From: an uncultured bacterium
GTDB lineage: Bacteria; Planctomycetota; Phycisphaerae; Phycisphaerales; UBA1924
DNA length: 40,529 nt
Assembly: GCA_903834785.1 (NCBI GenBank)
Contig: CAILKP010000132.1
Location: forward strand, 1 to 40,529
Direction of reading: 5' to 3'
The first letter of the stretch is position 1, and each line of letters starts with the position of its first letter. A program made the translations under genes and the position numbers. Shown one piece after another: positions 7,372-16,334 of the stretch. The notes under the pieces are model-generated. The model did no database searches, was not told the origin of the DNA, and saw only the letters and a program-made list of their open reading frames with translations.

Positions 7372-8397
7372 GTGACGACTCGCCCCTTCTCAGCTACGAA
7401 ACTCGCGTCCGAACACGGACCCACAGCGATCGACACCACCGTCATCGTTCCGATGCGCAACGCCGGCAGGTACATCACTCCGGCCTTGCAGTCGATCCTG
7501 GGCCAGCAAACAACCGCGACCTTCGAGATCGTCGTCGTCAATGATGCATCCACAGACGGATGCGATCAGGTTGTCGCGGCGTGGCCTGATCCTCGCGTCC
7601 GGATGATTCAGGGCGGCGGGAAGGGGGAGGCGAACGCGGTGAATCTTGCCGTAGCGGAGGCCAGGGGTGAGTATGTGATGCGATGTGACGCCGACGACGA
7701 GTGGACGCCGGACAGGATGGAGTTCCAGATCCCACTGCTTCGAGCGCACCCGGAGTTTCAGGCCGTGTGCGGTGCCATGGGGATGATGAGTCCCGACGGG
7801 CGCATCCGAGCGGCGGCGACCGACACCGGCGGGTTCCGCGAGATCACTGATGAGATCAGGAGCGGGATCACCCGAGCCAGCCTGTGCACATATGCGATGC
7901 GCACAGAAGCGTTCCGCGCCATCGAGGGCTGCCGGACGTGGTTTGCGGTAGCACCGGATATCGATCTTCAGTATCGATTTGCGGAGCGGTTTCGAGTCGG
8001 ATATCACCCGCGGATGGTGTATTGGTATCGCCTTCACGCCACCTCGGTGACACACACGGTCTCGAATGCACGTCGCATTTTCTTTGACGAATCCGCCCGG
8101 GCCTTCCAGCTTCAGCGGCAGGCAGGCCGTAAGGACGACCTTGAACTCGGCAACCCGGGGGAACCCCCAGCGCACGCCGCCGGGGCCGGCGGAGCCGGCC
8201 ACAGTCAGCAGGCCGTCGACCCGCGTGCCCAGCTTCAGGGACACCTTCTGGGTGCCGCCTGGCGACTGCACGCTCGCGGCGATCTGCCAGGGGCATTTCG
8301 AACCAGTCTCTCGGCGATTCGGATGAGATGGTGGCACTGGACCGGCTGGTGGAGCGGACTTGCACTTGCGGCCCGCGCCCTTCGGGGTGGTGGATGA
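7372..8397 (+). CDS. Glycosyltransferase family 2 (GT-A)
   Basis: The 341-residue protein has the GT2 fold: 'TVIVPMRNAGRYITPALQSIL' (about residues 24-44), 'EIVVVNDASTDGCDQVV' (52-68) and the metal-binding 'RCDADDEWTPDRM' (102-114). The C-terminal part ends with two amphipathic or membrane-associated stretches rich in Trp. These enzymes use an NDP-sugar to extend a lipid-linked oligosaccharide at the cytoplasmic face. The start is GTG 7372, two bases after the ATPase stop. Donor and acceptor cannot be read from the sequence. Confidence 0.88.
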   Translation: MTTRPFSATKLASEHGPTAIDTTVIVPMRNAGRYITPALQSILGQQTTATFEIVVVNDASTDGCDQVVAAWPDPRVRMIQGGGKGEANAVNLAVAEARGEYVMRCDADDEWTPDRMEFQIPLLRAHPEFQAVCGAMGMMSPDGRIRAAATDTGGFREITDEIRSGITRASLCTYAMRTEAFRAIEGCRTWFAVAPDIDLQYRFAERFRVGYHPRMVYWYRLHATSVTHTVSNARRIFFDESARAFQLQRQAGRKDDLELGNPGEPPAHAAGAGGAGHSQQAVDPRAQLQGHLLGAAWRLHARGDLPGAFRTSLSAIRMRWWHWTGWWSGLALAARALRGGG

Positions 8398-8511
8398 CAA
8401 TGAGTTAGATGAGTAAACTCTTCGGCTATCGCCGACGACCGGCGGCGCATGGAGGGTGCACAGGGTGCACTCGGTGTTCCCGGTTCCTGCCCATGACTGC
8501 CGGGAGTCGAT

Positions 8512-9618
8512 TTGTTTCTTGCGGAGCTGATTCTTCTTACTCTTGTCGTAGCCGCCGTTCTGGGGCCGGTTGTACTCCGGCGTGTTCGACAGCGTGTCTT
8601 TCGGCCGAACGGAGATGTTCTCATCGTCGCCTCGCATCAGGACGACTGCCTGATACTCGGCGGCGAGCTGGCGCTAGCGGCCATTGAGGGCGGCCATACT
8701 GTGACTATCGCGTACCTGACGTGCGGCGATACTGAGCCCGGGACACCAAGAGCTGAGCAGCGAGCGGCCGAGGCAAGGCGTGTATGGACCGAGGCAGGCG
8801 CTCGTGAGACGGACCTGCATTTTTTCGGTCTGCCTCAGACCGAACTTGGCCAGCCGAGCCGATGGACGCCTGCGGAATGCAACCGGGCCGCGGAGGAACT
8901 CAAGGGACTGTTCGCCGCCGCACGCCTGGGGACTACGGTTGTCCTACCGGCGGCGTATGAGTCCCACATCGACCACAGGACGACGCGGGTCGCCGCCCTC
9001 ACGGCACTGGCAGCGGTGGACCGCAGAAGCCTTCAAGCTCTGGAGCGGGCGGAGTACAACACGTTGTATCACGCCATTGACAACCCTTACAAGGTGCTGC
9101 GGCTGATCTGCGACAGACTTCCGCTCGTGCCTCGCATAACGAGAAGGATGATCAGCCGGTCTGATGGCGGCTTCAGCACCGTTTCGGTTAACTACCGCCT
9201 CAAAGCAGATCCGGAGCGTGCGCGTCGGAAGCAAAGGCTGATGAGCCTGTTCTCTTCGGAGTACAACCTGAATCTTGCCAGCTTGGCGGAGCAGCCGGAG
9301 ATCTACCGCCGCGTGACTGATCACATAAACCCGAAGCACGGGACGATCGATGTTGTGCCGCCCAGATGGCTTACCGTCGGTGGTAGGGCCTACCACTGGA
9401 GCACGTGTACCGCCGTCGGACTCGCTCTGGTGACGTCGGCCTTGTTCACGATGGAGCTCATGGAGCACGTGCGAATCGCCACCGGGGCCGGACACACGGC
9501 ACTTGCGGGATTGGCGGGCGCACTGGCTGTCGGCGAGATGCTCAGACGACGCCGATCGCTGGGTCGTGTTCTCTTGCTTGCGGCGTTCCTTACCGGGCTT
9601 GCACTGTCACTGCGGTGA
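8512..9618 (+). CDS. Membrane-anchored PIG-L/LmbE family deacetylase
   Basis: This 368-residue protein contains the PIG-L zinc-binding pattern: 'ASHQDDCLILGG' (residues 40-51; the family usually has AHPDD) and 'ESHIDHR' (150-156; usually HxDH). It also has 'VTIAYLTCGD' (64-73). PIG-L enzymes remove N-acetyl groups from sugars such as GlcNAc. Unlike the simple soluble forms it has an N-terminal membrane helix (about 3-21) and two or three C-terminal hydrophobic segments (about 298-368). The catalytic domain is therefore tethered to the membrane, consistent with action on lipid-linked glycan. The start is TTG 8512 with GGGAG 5 bases upstream. The 114-base gap upstream holds no convincing gene. 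Confidence 0.82.
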   Translation: MFLAELILLTLVVAAVLGPVVLRRVRQRVFRPNGDVLIVASHQDDCLILGGELALAAIEGGHTVTIAYLTCGDTEPGTPRAEQRAAEARRVWTEAGARETDLHFFGLPQTELGQPSRWTPAECNRAAEELKGLFAAARLGTTVVLPAAYESHIDHRTTRVAALTALAAVDRRSLQALERAEYNTLYHAIDNPYKVLRLICDRLPLVPRITRRMISRSDGGFSTVSVNYRLKADPERARRKQRLMSLFSSEYNLNLASLAEQPEIYRRVTDHINPKHGTIDVVPPRWLTVGGRAYHWSTCTAVGLALVTSALFTMELMEHVRIATGAGHTALAGLAGALAVGEMLRRRRSLGRVLLLAAFLTGLALSLR

Positions 9619-9797
9619 CAGCACAAGCGCCCGAATGAAACGAACCGTGGGGGCCGGTGAAAGTTGGCTGCAGCTGCCCGTTCAGTAAAGCAACTATGAC
9701 TGACCAACGGAGAAAGGCGCCCCGGGCCCGCGGAGTGCACGACTGGATACCAGCACTGAACCCGTTGCTCGCGAACTGAAGGCCCACCGAACCACAA

Positions 9798-10997
9798 ATG
9801 GATTCGCATTCCGACAACTCGTCACTCCGCATTGCGTGCGTGCAGCACGGCTCCTATAGAGATGCTTACGACATGGTGGATCGAGGCCTTCCGGAACCAT
9901 ACTTCGGGATGACGAGTTCGGTAAACACGTACCGAAAACACCTCGGCCCGTTTCAGCACCTTGTCATCAGTCTCAATGCTGCTGCCGGGAAGACTGTCAG
10001 AGGAACGTGTACTGAAGTAGGCATTCCAGCTTCGAAGTCGCCGATCAGGATTCCAGGAATGGGAACAATGACGGCCATTCGTTGGTCGAGCCGGGTTCTG
10101 GCAGAAGTGAAAGGATTCAGGCCCAACGCTCTTCTTATACGTACCGCACACTTTTGGACCTGCTCACGACTCCTGTCGCTCGCGATCCGCTGCAACATGC
10201 CGACGCTTGTGCTGTTCGCAAACACCTTTCCCGATAACGATGCACTCGGGGTGTTGCAGCAACACTTCCGTCGGAGGCTAGTCAAACAGCTGAATCACGC
10301 GGTTGTGCACAAGATCGGCAACCACCGCTCAATCGCGGCCGCATCTTGTGTCGCCGCAGGCGTGGCGGCCGAGAAGGTCGTTTCTTATGACTGGCCCGGT
10401 GCTGCCGATCCGCAGTCACACGCACCGAAACAGCCGCCAAACGTCCGCACCCCTCTTAGGATCGTTTACGCAGGGGTCATCTCCGCCGAAAAAGGCTTCT
10501 ACGATTTCACCGCTGCAATGGAACTGCTTAACGGGCGTGGCGTGTCGCTCGCTGTTGAAGCCTTCGGTTCCGGAGGTGACGATGAAGCCCTGCACAACTG
10601 GGCGCAGAACAGGCCGTGGTTCTCATTCCGAGGCCGCCGCAGCAACGCTGAGGTGTTCCAGGCGATGCTTGCCTCACACGTAGTCGTTGTGCCGACACAG
10701 CACCGCTTCACCGAAGGAATGCCTTTCACGTTGACGGAAGCGCTTGCCAGCCGCACTCCGGTAGTGGCTTCCGATCACCCTGTGTTCACAAGCGCTTTCA
10801 GAGACGGCGAGGGTGTTCATTTCTTCAAAGCTGGCGATCCGCGACATCTGTCCGAGGCCGTCGAGCAAGTAGCCACAGCACCGGCACTCTACCGGTCGCT
10901 ATCGCAGTCCACTGCGGCCGCGTACCGCAGGGTCAGTTCAGCGGATACGTTTGAGTCCCTCGTTGAAGACTGGTTAAGGCACATTTGCCGCACGTGA
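9798..10997 (+). CDS. Glycosyltransferase family 4-like (GT-B)
   Basis: The 399-residue protein has a GT-B layout. The C-terminal donor domain includes 'LRIVYAGVISAEKGFYDFTAAMELL' (about residues 217-241) and the E-x7-E-like block 'RFTEGMPFTLTEALASRTPVVASDHPV' (about 301-327). The N-terminal domain is less conserved. It would transfer a sugar from an NDP-sugar in the cytoplasm. It is set apart by 179 bases upstream and 153 bases downstream, unlike the overlapping genes around it. Its base composition by hand count (about 53-55% GC in two sampled 60-base lines) is lower than that of the polymerase gene downstream (67% in one line). Possible later insertion into the cluster. Confidence 0.82.
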   Translation: MDSHSDNSSLRIACVQHGSYRDAYDMVDRGLPEPYFGMTSSVNTYRKHLGPFQHLVISLNAAAGKTVRGTCTEVGIPASKSPIRIPGMGTMTAIRWSSRVLAEVKGFRPNALLIRTAHFWTCSRLLSLAIRCNMPTLVLFANTFPDNDALGVLQQHFRRRLVKQLNHAVVHKIGNHRSIAAASCVAAGVAAEKVVSYDWPGAADPQSHAPKQPPNVRTPLRIVYAGVISAEKGFYDFTAAMELLNGRGVSLAVEAFGSGGDDEALHNWAQNRPWFSFRGRRSNAEVFQAMLASHVVVVPTQHRFTEGMPFTLTEALASRTPVVASDHPVFTSAFRDGEGVHFFKAGDPRHLSEAVEQVATAPALYRSLSQSTAAAYRRVSSADTFESLVEDWLRHICRT

Positions 10998-11150
10998 CAA
11001 GCAAGTAGTTCGTGAAGAACATGTGAAAGCACGGTCGCCACCCCTTTGAGGCAAGTCGAACGGCTTCCCAGTCTCGACTCCGCCGTGTTCCGACAGGGCC
11101 CCCGTCCGCCACAACGACTTTCTCCTCCGACACCACTTCGTAGCTCCTTG

Positions 11151-12278
11151 ATGAGAATCACTTTCGTACTGCCTTATGCACACTTCAATGGCGGTGTTCG
11201 GGTCATTGCGATCTACGCCGCCGAGCTCTTCCGACGTGGTCATGAACTCACCGTGGTCTCGCTGCCCCCTCGGCAGCACGGTCGGCGAAAGCAGCTTCTC
11301 TGGCAGCTTAGGTCATTGCTTGGCCTGGCACAGCCTGCCACCGGGCCATCACACCTTGACGGCTGTCGGTTCAAACATCGGCTGCTGAGCACGTACCGTC
11401 CGGTTCGCGACGCAGACCTGCCTGATGCCGACGTGGTGATCGCAACCTGGTGGGAGACTGCGGAGTGGGTCAGCCGGCTCTCGGACTCCAAGGGGGCTAA
11501 GGCGTACTTCATTCAAGGTTACGAAGCGTTCCCGGAGCAGCCCAAGGAGCGAGTTGACGCAACCTGGCGGCTTGCCCTGCACAAGATCACGATTGCCAAC
11601 TGGCTGGTGCGAAAGGCGCGGGATGAGTTCGGGGACGCGGATGTTTCATTCGTGCCGAACAGCGTTGACCTGACGCAGTTCCGTGCGCCACCGCGAACCA
11701 AGCAGGCTGTGCCGACCGTGGGCTATTTGTACTCGCATCCGGCGTTTAAGGGATCACAGGAGGTCGCAAGCGCGGTGGCGATGCTGAGGCAGCGGGTTCC
11801 GCAGTTGAGGGTCGTTTCATTCGGAGCACACCAGCCGACGGAGGAGTTGCCGCTGGCCGCGGGGTGCGAGTTCACCTACAAGCCGCCGCAGGAACGGATC
11901 GCCGACTTGTACGCCTCGGCGGACGTCTGGCTGTGCGGCAGCCGAAGCGAGGGCTTCCATCTCGCGCTGCTGGAGGCAATGGCGTGCCGCACACCGGTGG
12001 TCTCCACGGCGATTGGGGGCGCTGAGGAGTCGATCGCTCCCGGGATCAACGGGGCGATTGTGCCAATCGGTGATGTTGAGGCGCTTGCCGAACGGGCGTA
12101 CGAGGTGCTGGCCTTGGATCCGGCCGAATGGGAGCGATGGTCATTGGCGGCCCGGCAGCGGGCGGAGTCGTACACATGGAGCGATGCGACGGATCGCTTT
12201 GAAGCGGTGCTGACGCGACTGAGCGCCGGGCGCGGCGTTGCTTCGGGCGGAATGAACGCCGGAGCGGCGCGGAACTGA
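11151..12278 (+). CDS. Glycosyltransferase family 4 (GT-B)
   Basis: The 375-residue protein begins 'MRITFVLPYAHFNGGVRVIAIYAAELFRRGHEL', a classic GT4 N-terminus with the glycine loop. The donor domain has 'RSEGFHLALLEAMACRTPVVSTAIGGAEE' (about 264-292), carrying the E-x7-E motif. I placed the start at ATG 11151. An in-frame start at 11046 would add 35 residues (RQVERLPSLDS...) that do not resemble any GT4 N-terminus. Sugar specificity is not predictable. Confidence 0.87.
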   Translation: MRITFVLPYAHFNGGVRVIAIYAAELFRRGHELTVVSLPPRQHGRRKQLLWQLRSLLGLAQPATGPSHLDGCRFKHRLLSTYRPVRDADLPDADVVIATWWETAEWVSRLSDSKGAKAYFIQGYEAFPEQPKERVDATWRLALHKITIANWLVRKARDEFGDADVSFVPNSVDLTQFRAPPRTKQAVPTVGYLYSHPAFKGSQEVASAVAMLRQRVPQLRVVSFGAHQPTEELPLAAGCEFTYKPPQERIADLYASADVWLCGSRSEGFHLALLEAMACRTPVVSTAIGGAEESIAPGINGAIVPIGDVEALAERAYEVLALDPAEWERWSLAARQRAESYTWSDATDRFEAVLTRLSAGRGVASGGMNAGAARN

Positions 12279-12279
12279 C

Positions 12280-13629
12280 GTGGATGGAACGCTTCCAACA
12301 CTGATCCTGCTGGCCTGGCCGGTGGTGGTGCTCGTCTTGTTCCTGAGCATCCCGGCCTCGCGGGCGGTGCTGGTCGCGCTGTTTGCCGCGTGGCTGTTTC
12401 TTCCGGTGGCCAACATCAAGCTGCCGGGCATCCCGGACTACAACAAGATGTCCGCGACGATGCTGGGCATCGTCATCGGCACTGCCTTTGCGGATCCGGG
12501 ACGACTGGCCAGTCTTCGACCGAGGTGGTATGACGTTCCGCTGCTGATGCTGATCGTGAGCCCGTTTTTCTCATCGGTTGAGAACGGATTCGGGTATTAC
12601 GAGGGGCTGAGCTGGAGCTTTCGTTATGCGGTAACGTGGGGGCTGCCGTACCTGGTGGGCCGATGCTATTTCTCGACTGCCGCGGAGATGACCACCTTTG
12701 TCAAGGCGATGGTGATCGCGGCGTTGATCTATACACCCCTGGTGCTGTTTGAGGCCAGGTTCAGCCCGCAACTGCACCGCTGGGTGTACGGGTACTTTCC
12801 TGGGAGCTTCTACGACGCCAAGCGGATGGGAGGATTCCGGCCGTTTGTGTTCATGGAACACGGCATGATGCTGGGGATGTTCATGTGCAGTGCCGCACTT
12901 GCGGCGGTCTGGCTGCTGCGGGCGAAGCTGCTGCCGGTGGTGATGGGAATCCCGGCTGGCGCCGTGGCGGCGCTGATGGTGCTGACCGGGCTGCTGTGTC
13001 GCTCGGCGGGGGCGCTGATGCTGTGCATGTACGGGTGGGCGTTGCTCGTGATGACCGCGATCATCCCGCTGCGGCTGTGGCTGGCGACGGCTATTGCGCT
13101 GCCGGTCGGGTATATTCTGGTCCGGACACTGGGCGGCTGGCGTGGGCAGGAGCTGATCGACCTTTCGGCGAAGCTGTTCGGGGAGGAGCGTGCGGACTCG
13201 CTGTGGACACGGCTGAACAGCGAATCGCAGTTGTGGCAACTGGCCCAGCCGCGGCTGCTGTTCGGTGCGGGCCGATTCGAGTTTGTGGGCATGCAGCTGG
13301 AGGGCAGCAACAAGGGCATCCTGGCCGACGGGCTGTGGATCATCTTTCTGGGGAGGAACGGGGTGTTCGGGCTGGTGGCGATGTTCACGCTGCTGCTGCT
13401 GCCGCCACTGCTGCTCGTGCTGCGGGTTCCCGCAGACCGCTGGAAGACCAGTGAGTATGCGGCGCCGGCTGTTGCCGCGGCGATGTGCACGGTGTACGCG
13501 TACGACTGCGTGCTCAACGCGATGATCAACCCGATCTTCATCGTGGCACTCGGCGGGCTGGCGGCTGTCGGCCTGTCGCGGGTGAGCCGCCCTGCTGGCG
13601 CGGCAATGCCGACACCGGTGAGCGCATGA
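12280..13629 (+). CDS. O-antigen polymerase/ligase-like (Wzy/WaaL-type) membrane protein
   Basis: The 449-residue protein has about 11-12 hydrophobic helices and one larger polar loop (about residues 282-330). That loop contains 'LFGEERADSLWTRLNSES' and 'PRLLFGAGRFEF', comparable to the 'GxGxxxF' region of the Wzy/O-antigen ligase superfamily. It could polymerise repeat units or ligate glycan chains in the periplasm; the two cannot be separated by sequence alone. The start is GTG 12280 right after the previous stop, and the end overlaps the next gene (ATGA at 13626-13629). Its presence together with an ABC exporter is notable, since Wzy normally goes with a Wzx flippase, which is absent from this window. 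Confidence 0.78.
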   Translation: MDGTLPTLILLAWPVVVLVLFLSIPASRAVLVALFAAWLFLPVANIKLPGIPDYNKMSATMLGIVIGTAFADPGRLASLRPRWYDVPLLMLIVSPFFSSVENGFGYYEGLSWSFRYAVTWGLPYLVGRCYFSTAAEMTTFVKAMVIAALIYTPLVLFEARFSPQLHRWVYGYFPGSFYDAKRMGGFRPFVFMEHGMMLGMFMCSAALAAVWLLRAKLLPVVMGIPAGAVAALMVLTGLLCRSAGALMLCMYGWALLVMTAIIPLRLWLATAIALPVGYILVRTLGGWRGQELIDLSAKLFGEERADSLWTRLNSESQLWQLAQPRLLFGAGRFEFVGMQLEGSNKGILADGLWIIFLGRNGVFGLVAMFTLLLLPPLLLVLRVPADRWKTSEYAAPAVAAAMCTVYAYDCVLNAMINPIFIVALGGLAAVGLSRVSRPAGAAMPTPVSA

Positions 13630-14648
13630 GCAACGGTGGCGGGAGATTGAGCGGCGAGCGAGCGGAGCCGGGCGAGGCTCTGGTCACGGTGATTGTGAAC
13701 TACAACTCCGGTAAGCTGGTGTGTGACTGCCTGGACAGCATCCGCCGCGTGTGCGTGGTGCCGCCCGCGGTGATTGTGGTCGACAACGCATCGCCGGACG
13801 GGTCGGCAGATGTCATCGAGTCTCATGTCCGGACGGCGGGACTTGCGGGGTTCGTGTCGGTGGTTCGTGCGGAACGGAACGGCGGGTTCGGGGCGGGGAA
13901 CAACGTGGGCATCAGCCTTGCGATGCGGCGGGGTGCCAGGCTGATCTGGCTGCTGAACCCCGACACCGTGCTGACGATGTGCCCGCTGAAGGTGTTTACT
14001 GCGTTCTTCGAAGCCAACCGACGGGCCGGTGCCGCTGGTACGGCAATGCGCGACGAGGCGGGCATCCGGCAGCGTGCGGCCCACTTCGGCCCCTCGCTGG
14101 GAGCGGAGTTCCGCCGGGCTGCCCGAATGGCGCCGGCGTCACCGGACTGCCAAGGAACTGACCCGGTGGCGTGCGACTGGGTCTCGGGGGCCAGTTTCGT
14201 TGTTCGCCGCGAGGTCTTCGAGCAGATCGGCGGGTTTGACGAAGGGTTCTTCCTGTACTTTGAGGAAGTGGATCTGTGCCTTCGGATGCTCCGCCAGGGA
14301 TGGACGGTGTGGCATCTTCCGACGATCGACGTGGTGCACCTGGAGGGTGCCAGCACGGGAATTCAAGCCGCGGCCAGACGCCGGCCGCGCTACTGGTTCG
14401 AGTCGCGGAGGCGGTGTCTGGCAAGGCACCGGGGTAAGCTGACAGTTCCGGCTTTTGATCTCGCGTGGCTCGGCGGTCGTGCTCTGCGCGTGCTCAAGAC
14501 GCTGGCAGGCCGGACGCCCGTGGCGGATCCGCCGCGGTTTTGGGCGGACATGATCGGTGGGGACCTGCTGTGGATGGTGCGCGGTACGCGGACCAGCACC
14601 CGTGAAGCCAACGCGATGAACCCGCTGCCGCCGAAGCATGTCGCCTGA
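13626..14648 (+). CDS. Glycosyltransferase family 2, rhamnosyltransferase-like (WbbL type)
   Basis: This 340-residue GT2 enzyme has 'TVIVNYNSGKLVCDCLDSI' (about 21-39), 'VIVVDNASPDGSADVI', 'WLLNPDTVL' (metal-binding region) and 'GASFVVRREVFEQIGGFDEGFFLYFEEVDLC'. The NYNS/DNAS/NPD/FFLYFEEVDLC set is typical of WbbL-like transferases, many of which add rhamnose; with the dTDP-rhamnose genes at 34054-37356 that is a reasonable guess. The start ATG 13626 overlaps the polymerase stop. The last 11 bases overlap the start of the next glycosyltransferase. Confidence 0.88.
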   Translation: MSNGGGRLSGERAEPGEALVTVIVNYNSGKLVCDCLDSIRRVCVVPPAVIVVDNASPDGSADVIESHVRTAGLAGFVSVVRAERNGGFGAGNNVGISLAMRRGARLIWLLNPDTVLTMCPLKVFTAFFEANRRAGAAGTAMRDEAGIRQRAAHFGPSLGAEFRRAARMAPASPDCQGTDPVACDWVSGASFVVRREVFEQIGGFDEGFFLYFEEVDLCLRMLRQGWTVWHLPTIDVVHLEGASTGIQAAARRRPRYWFESRRRCLARHRGKLTVPAFDLAWLGGRALRVLKTLAGRTPVADPPRFWADMIGGDLLWMVRGTRTSTREANAMNPLPPKHVA

Positions 14649-15771
14649 AGCGAGCATTTTGATTGGAGCGCACGATGCGCAGCGTGACGTGCTTGCGAGC
14701 CGCAACGATGTCGGCGTGGTTGTCATCGGCCGCAACGAGGGGGAGCGATTGGTCCGCTGTCTTCGCTCGATCCTTGCCGCGGGTACTCCGGCGGGACGAG
14801 TTGTCTATGTCGACTCAGGGAGCACGGACGGCAGCGTGGAAGCAGCCGGTGCGCTGGGCACGAGCGTTATCTCGCTGGATATGTCGATGCCGTTTACGGC
14901 GGCTCGGGCCCGGAACCGCGGCCTTGATGCGCTGCTTGCAGCGGTACCGGAGGTGTCGCTCGTGCAGTTCATCGACGGGGACTGCGAACTGGAGGCGGGC
15001 TGGCTCGCGGCGGCCGCTGAGGCCTTTGCACACAGTGACGCGCTGGCGGCCCTGTGCGGCGACCTGCGTGAACGCCGTCCCGAGGCGTCAGTTTACAATC
15101 GCCTTGCGGACATGGAATGGAAGCGGCCCGCCGGTGATGTGCGACACTGCGGGGGCATCTTCGCCGCACGATGCATGGCGTTCAGATCGGTGGGCGGCTT
15201 CGACGAGAGAATCGCCGCCGGTGAGGAGCCCGAGCTGTGCGAGCGGCTCCGTGCGGCCGGTTGGAAGGTGCAGAAAACAAACGTGGCGATGGCAACCCAT
15301 GATCTGGCGATGACGAGGTTCGCGCAGTGGTGGACTCGCGCAGTGCGCGGAGGCTATGGCGCTTCGAAGTTGACGTTGTTCGGACCACAGTCCGGGCGAA
15401 GGATCTTTCGATCTCAGGTGCGCAGCGCAGTTATCTGGGCGGCCGGGGTGCCGATGGCGGGAGTTGCTGGCGGGGCCTTCCTTTTGATGCTCGGCCAGCC
15501 AACAACGGGCGTTGCGGCAGCGATGGCTTCTCTGACGCTTCTGGGACTCCAGTCTTTCCGCCTCGCTGCCGGGGGCGCACGGGCCGGGCTGAGTACGGCC
15601 GACGCGACCTGCTTTGGCCTCCTTTCAATGCTGGCGAAGTTCGCGGCAATACAGGGCCTGATTCAATGCCTTGCAGACCATGTATCTGTCACGAGGCGCG
15701 ATATCGCTTCGCCGAAGCTGCGAAGATTCGATAAGCCCGCAGCCGGAACCGCTGGCGGTGAGCGTGCTTAA
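14638..15771 (+). CDS. Glycosyltransferase family 2 with C-terminal membrane helices
   Basis: The 377-residue protein has a GT-A domain with 'VGVVVIGRNEGERLVRCLRSIL' (about 25-46), 'VVYVDSGSTDGSVEAA' (about 53-68) and 'FIDGDCELEAGWL' (about 113-125). At residues of about 263-345 there are two to three hydrophobic segments ('VIWAAGVPMAGVAGGAFLLML' and following). These probably hold the enzyme at the inner membrane near its lipid-linked acceptor. It overlaps the upstream gene by 11 bases and ends two bases before the next gene. Confidence 0.87.
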   Translation: MSPEASILIGAHDAQRDVLASRNDVGVVVIGRNEGERLVRCLRSILAAGTPAGRVVYVDSGSTDGSVEAAGALGTSVISLDMSMPFTAARARNRGLDALLAAVPEVSLVQFIDGDCELEAGWLAAAAEAFAHSDALAALCGDLRERRPEASVYNRLADMEWKRPAGDVRHCGGIFAARCMAFRSVGGFDERIAAGEEPELCERLRAAGWKVQKTNVAMATHDLAMTRFAQWWTRAVRGGYGASKLTLFGPQSGRRIFRSQVRSAVIWAAGVPMAGVAGGAFLLMLGQPTTGVAAAMASLTLLGLQSFRLAAGGARAGLSTADATCFGLLSMLAKFAAIQGLIQCLADHVSVTRRDIASPKLRRFDKPAAGTAGGERA

Positions 15772-15773
15772 CC

Positions 15774-16334
15774 ATGCTGTTTGACACCCGCTTCCACGAT
15801 GATCTCGCCCGATACCCTGCCCGACCCTGGCTCCGGGAGCAGTCAATCTGGGCCGTTGCAGTCATGCGATTCGGCCAGCGCAACGACCAGCGGCCTACCG
15901 GCCTGCTGCGGCGGGTACTTGACCGGGTCTATTGGCTTGCATTCCGGGTGGTGGAGACAGCCACAGGCATCACGCTCCCGAAATCGACCCGGATCGGCGG
16001 CGGGCTGCGGATCCATCACTTCGGCTGCGTCATAGTCCACCCTGACGCGGTGCTCGGACGGAACTGCACGCTGCGACAAGGAAACACGATCGGCAACCGC
16101 CGCCCCGGCGGACCGGTGCCGCAGCTTGGGAACGGAGTCGAACTCGGTGCGTACGCGCAGGTGCTCGGAGACGTGAAGGTTGGAGACAACGCACTGATCG
16201 GCGCGATGAGCGTTGTTCTGCACGATGTGCCGCCCGGTGCTACAGCTGTCGGATCGCCCGCGCGAGTCATCGAGCGAACTGCAGTTGCTTCCGACTCAGC
16301 CGCCGCAGGCGGTACCCCGTCCGCAAGTAAATGA
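15774..16334 (+). CDS. Serine acetyltransferase-like hexapeptide transferase (second copy type)
   Basis: The 186-residue protein has an N-terminal helical region and then hexapeptide repeats: 'IGGGLRIHHFGCVIVHPDAVLGRNCTLRQGNTIGN' and 'LGNGVELGAYAQVLGDVKVGDNALIGAMSVVLHDVPPGATAVGSPARVI'. The catalytic 'IHH' (about residues 80-82) is intact, closer to CysE than in the protein at 3575-4180. It probably O-acetylates a sugar, since no cysteine-synthesis genes are nearby. The tail after about residue 165 is low complexity. The stop overlaps the next start (ATGA at 16331-16334). Confidence 0.82.
   Translation: MLFDTRFHDDLARYPARPWLREQSIWAVAVMRFGQRNDQRPTGLLRRVLDRVYWLAFRVVETATGITLPKSTRIGGGLRIHHFGCVIVHPDAVLGRNCTLRQGNTIGNRRPGGPVPQLGNGVELGAYAQVLGDVKVGDNALIGAMSVVLHDVPPGATAVGSPARVIERTAVASDSAAAGGTPSASK

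Noticed and set aside
7390..8637. 415-codon open frame on the minus strand
   Set aside because: Antisense to the GT2 gene and crossing into the PIG-L gene; no domain.
8409..8687. 92-codon frame starting ATGAGTAAACTC before the PIG-L gene
   Set aside because: It overlaps the PIG-L catalytic region in another frame and is rich in Cys, Arg and Ser as expected from a shifted frame. The TTG-started PIG-L frame has a ribosome binding site and conserved motifs.
12810..14084. 424-codon open frame on the minus strand
   Set aside because: Antisense to the polymerase and GT2 genes, low-complexity Ser/Arg/Pro content; both plus-strand genes are clear.
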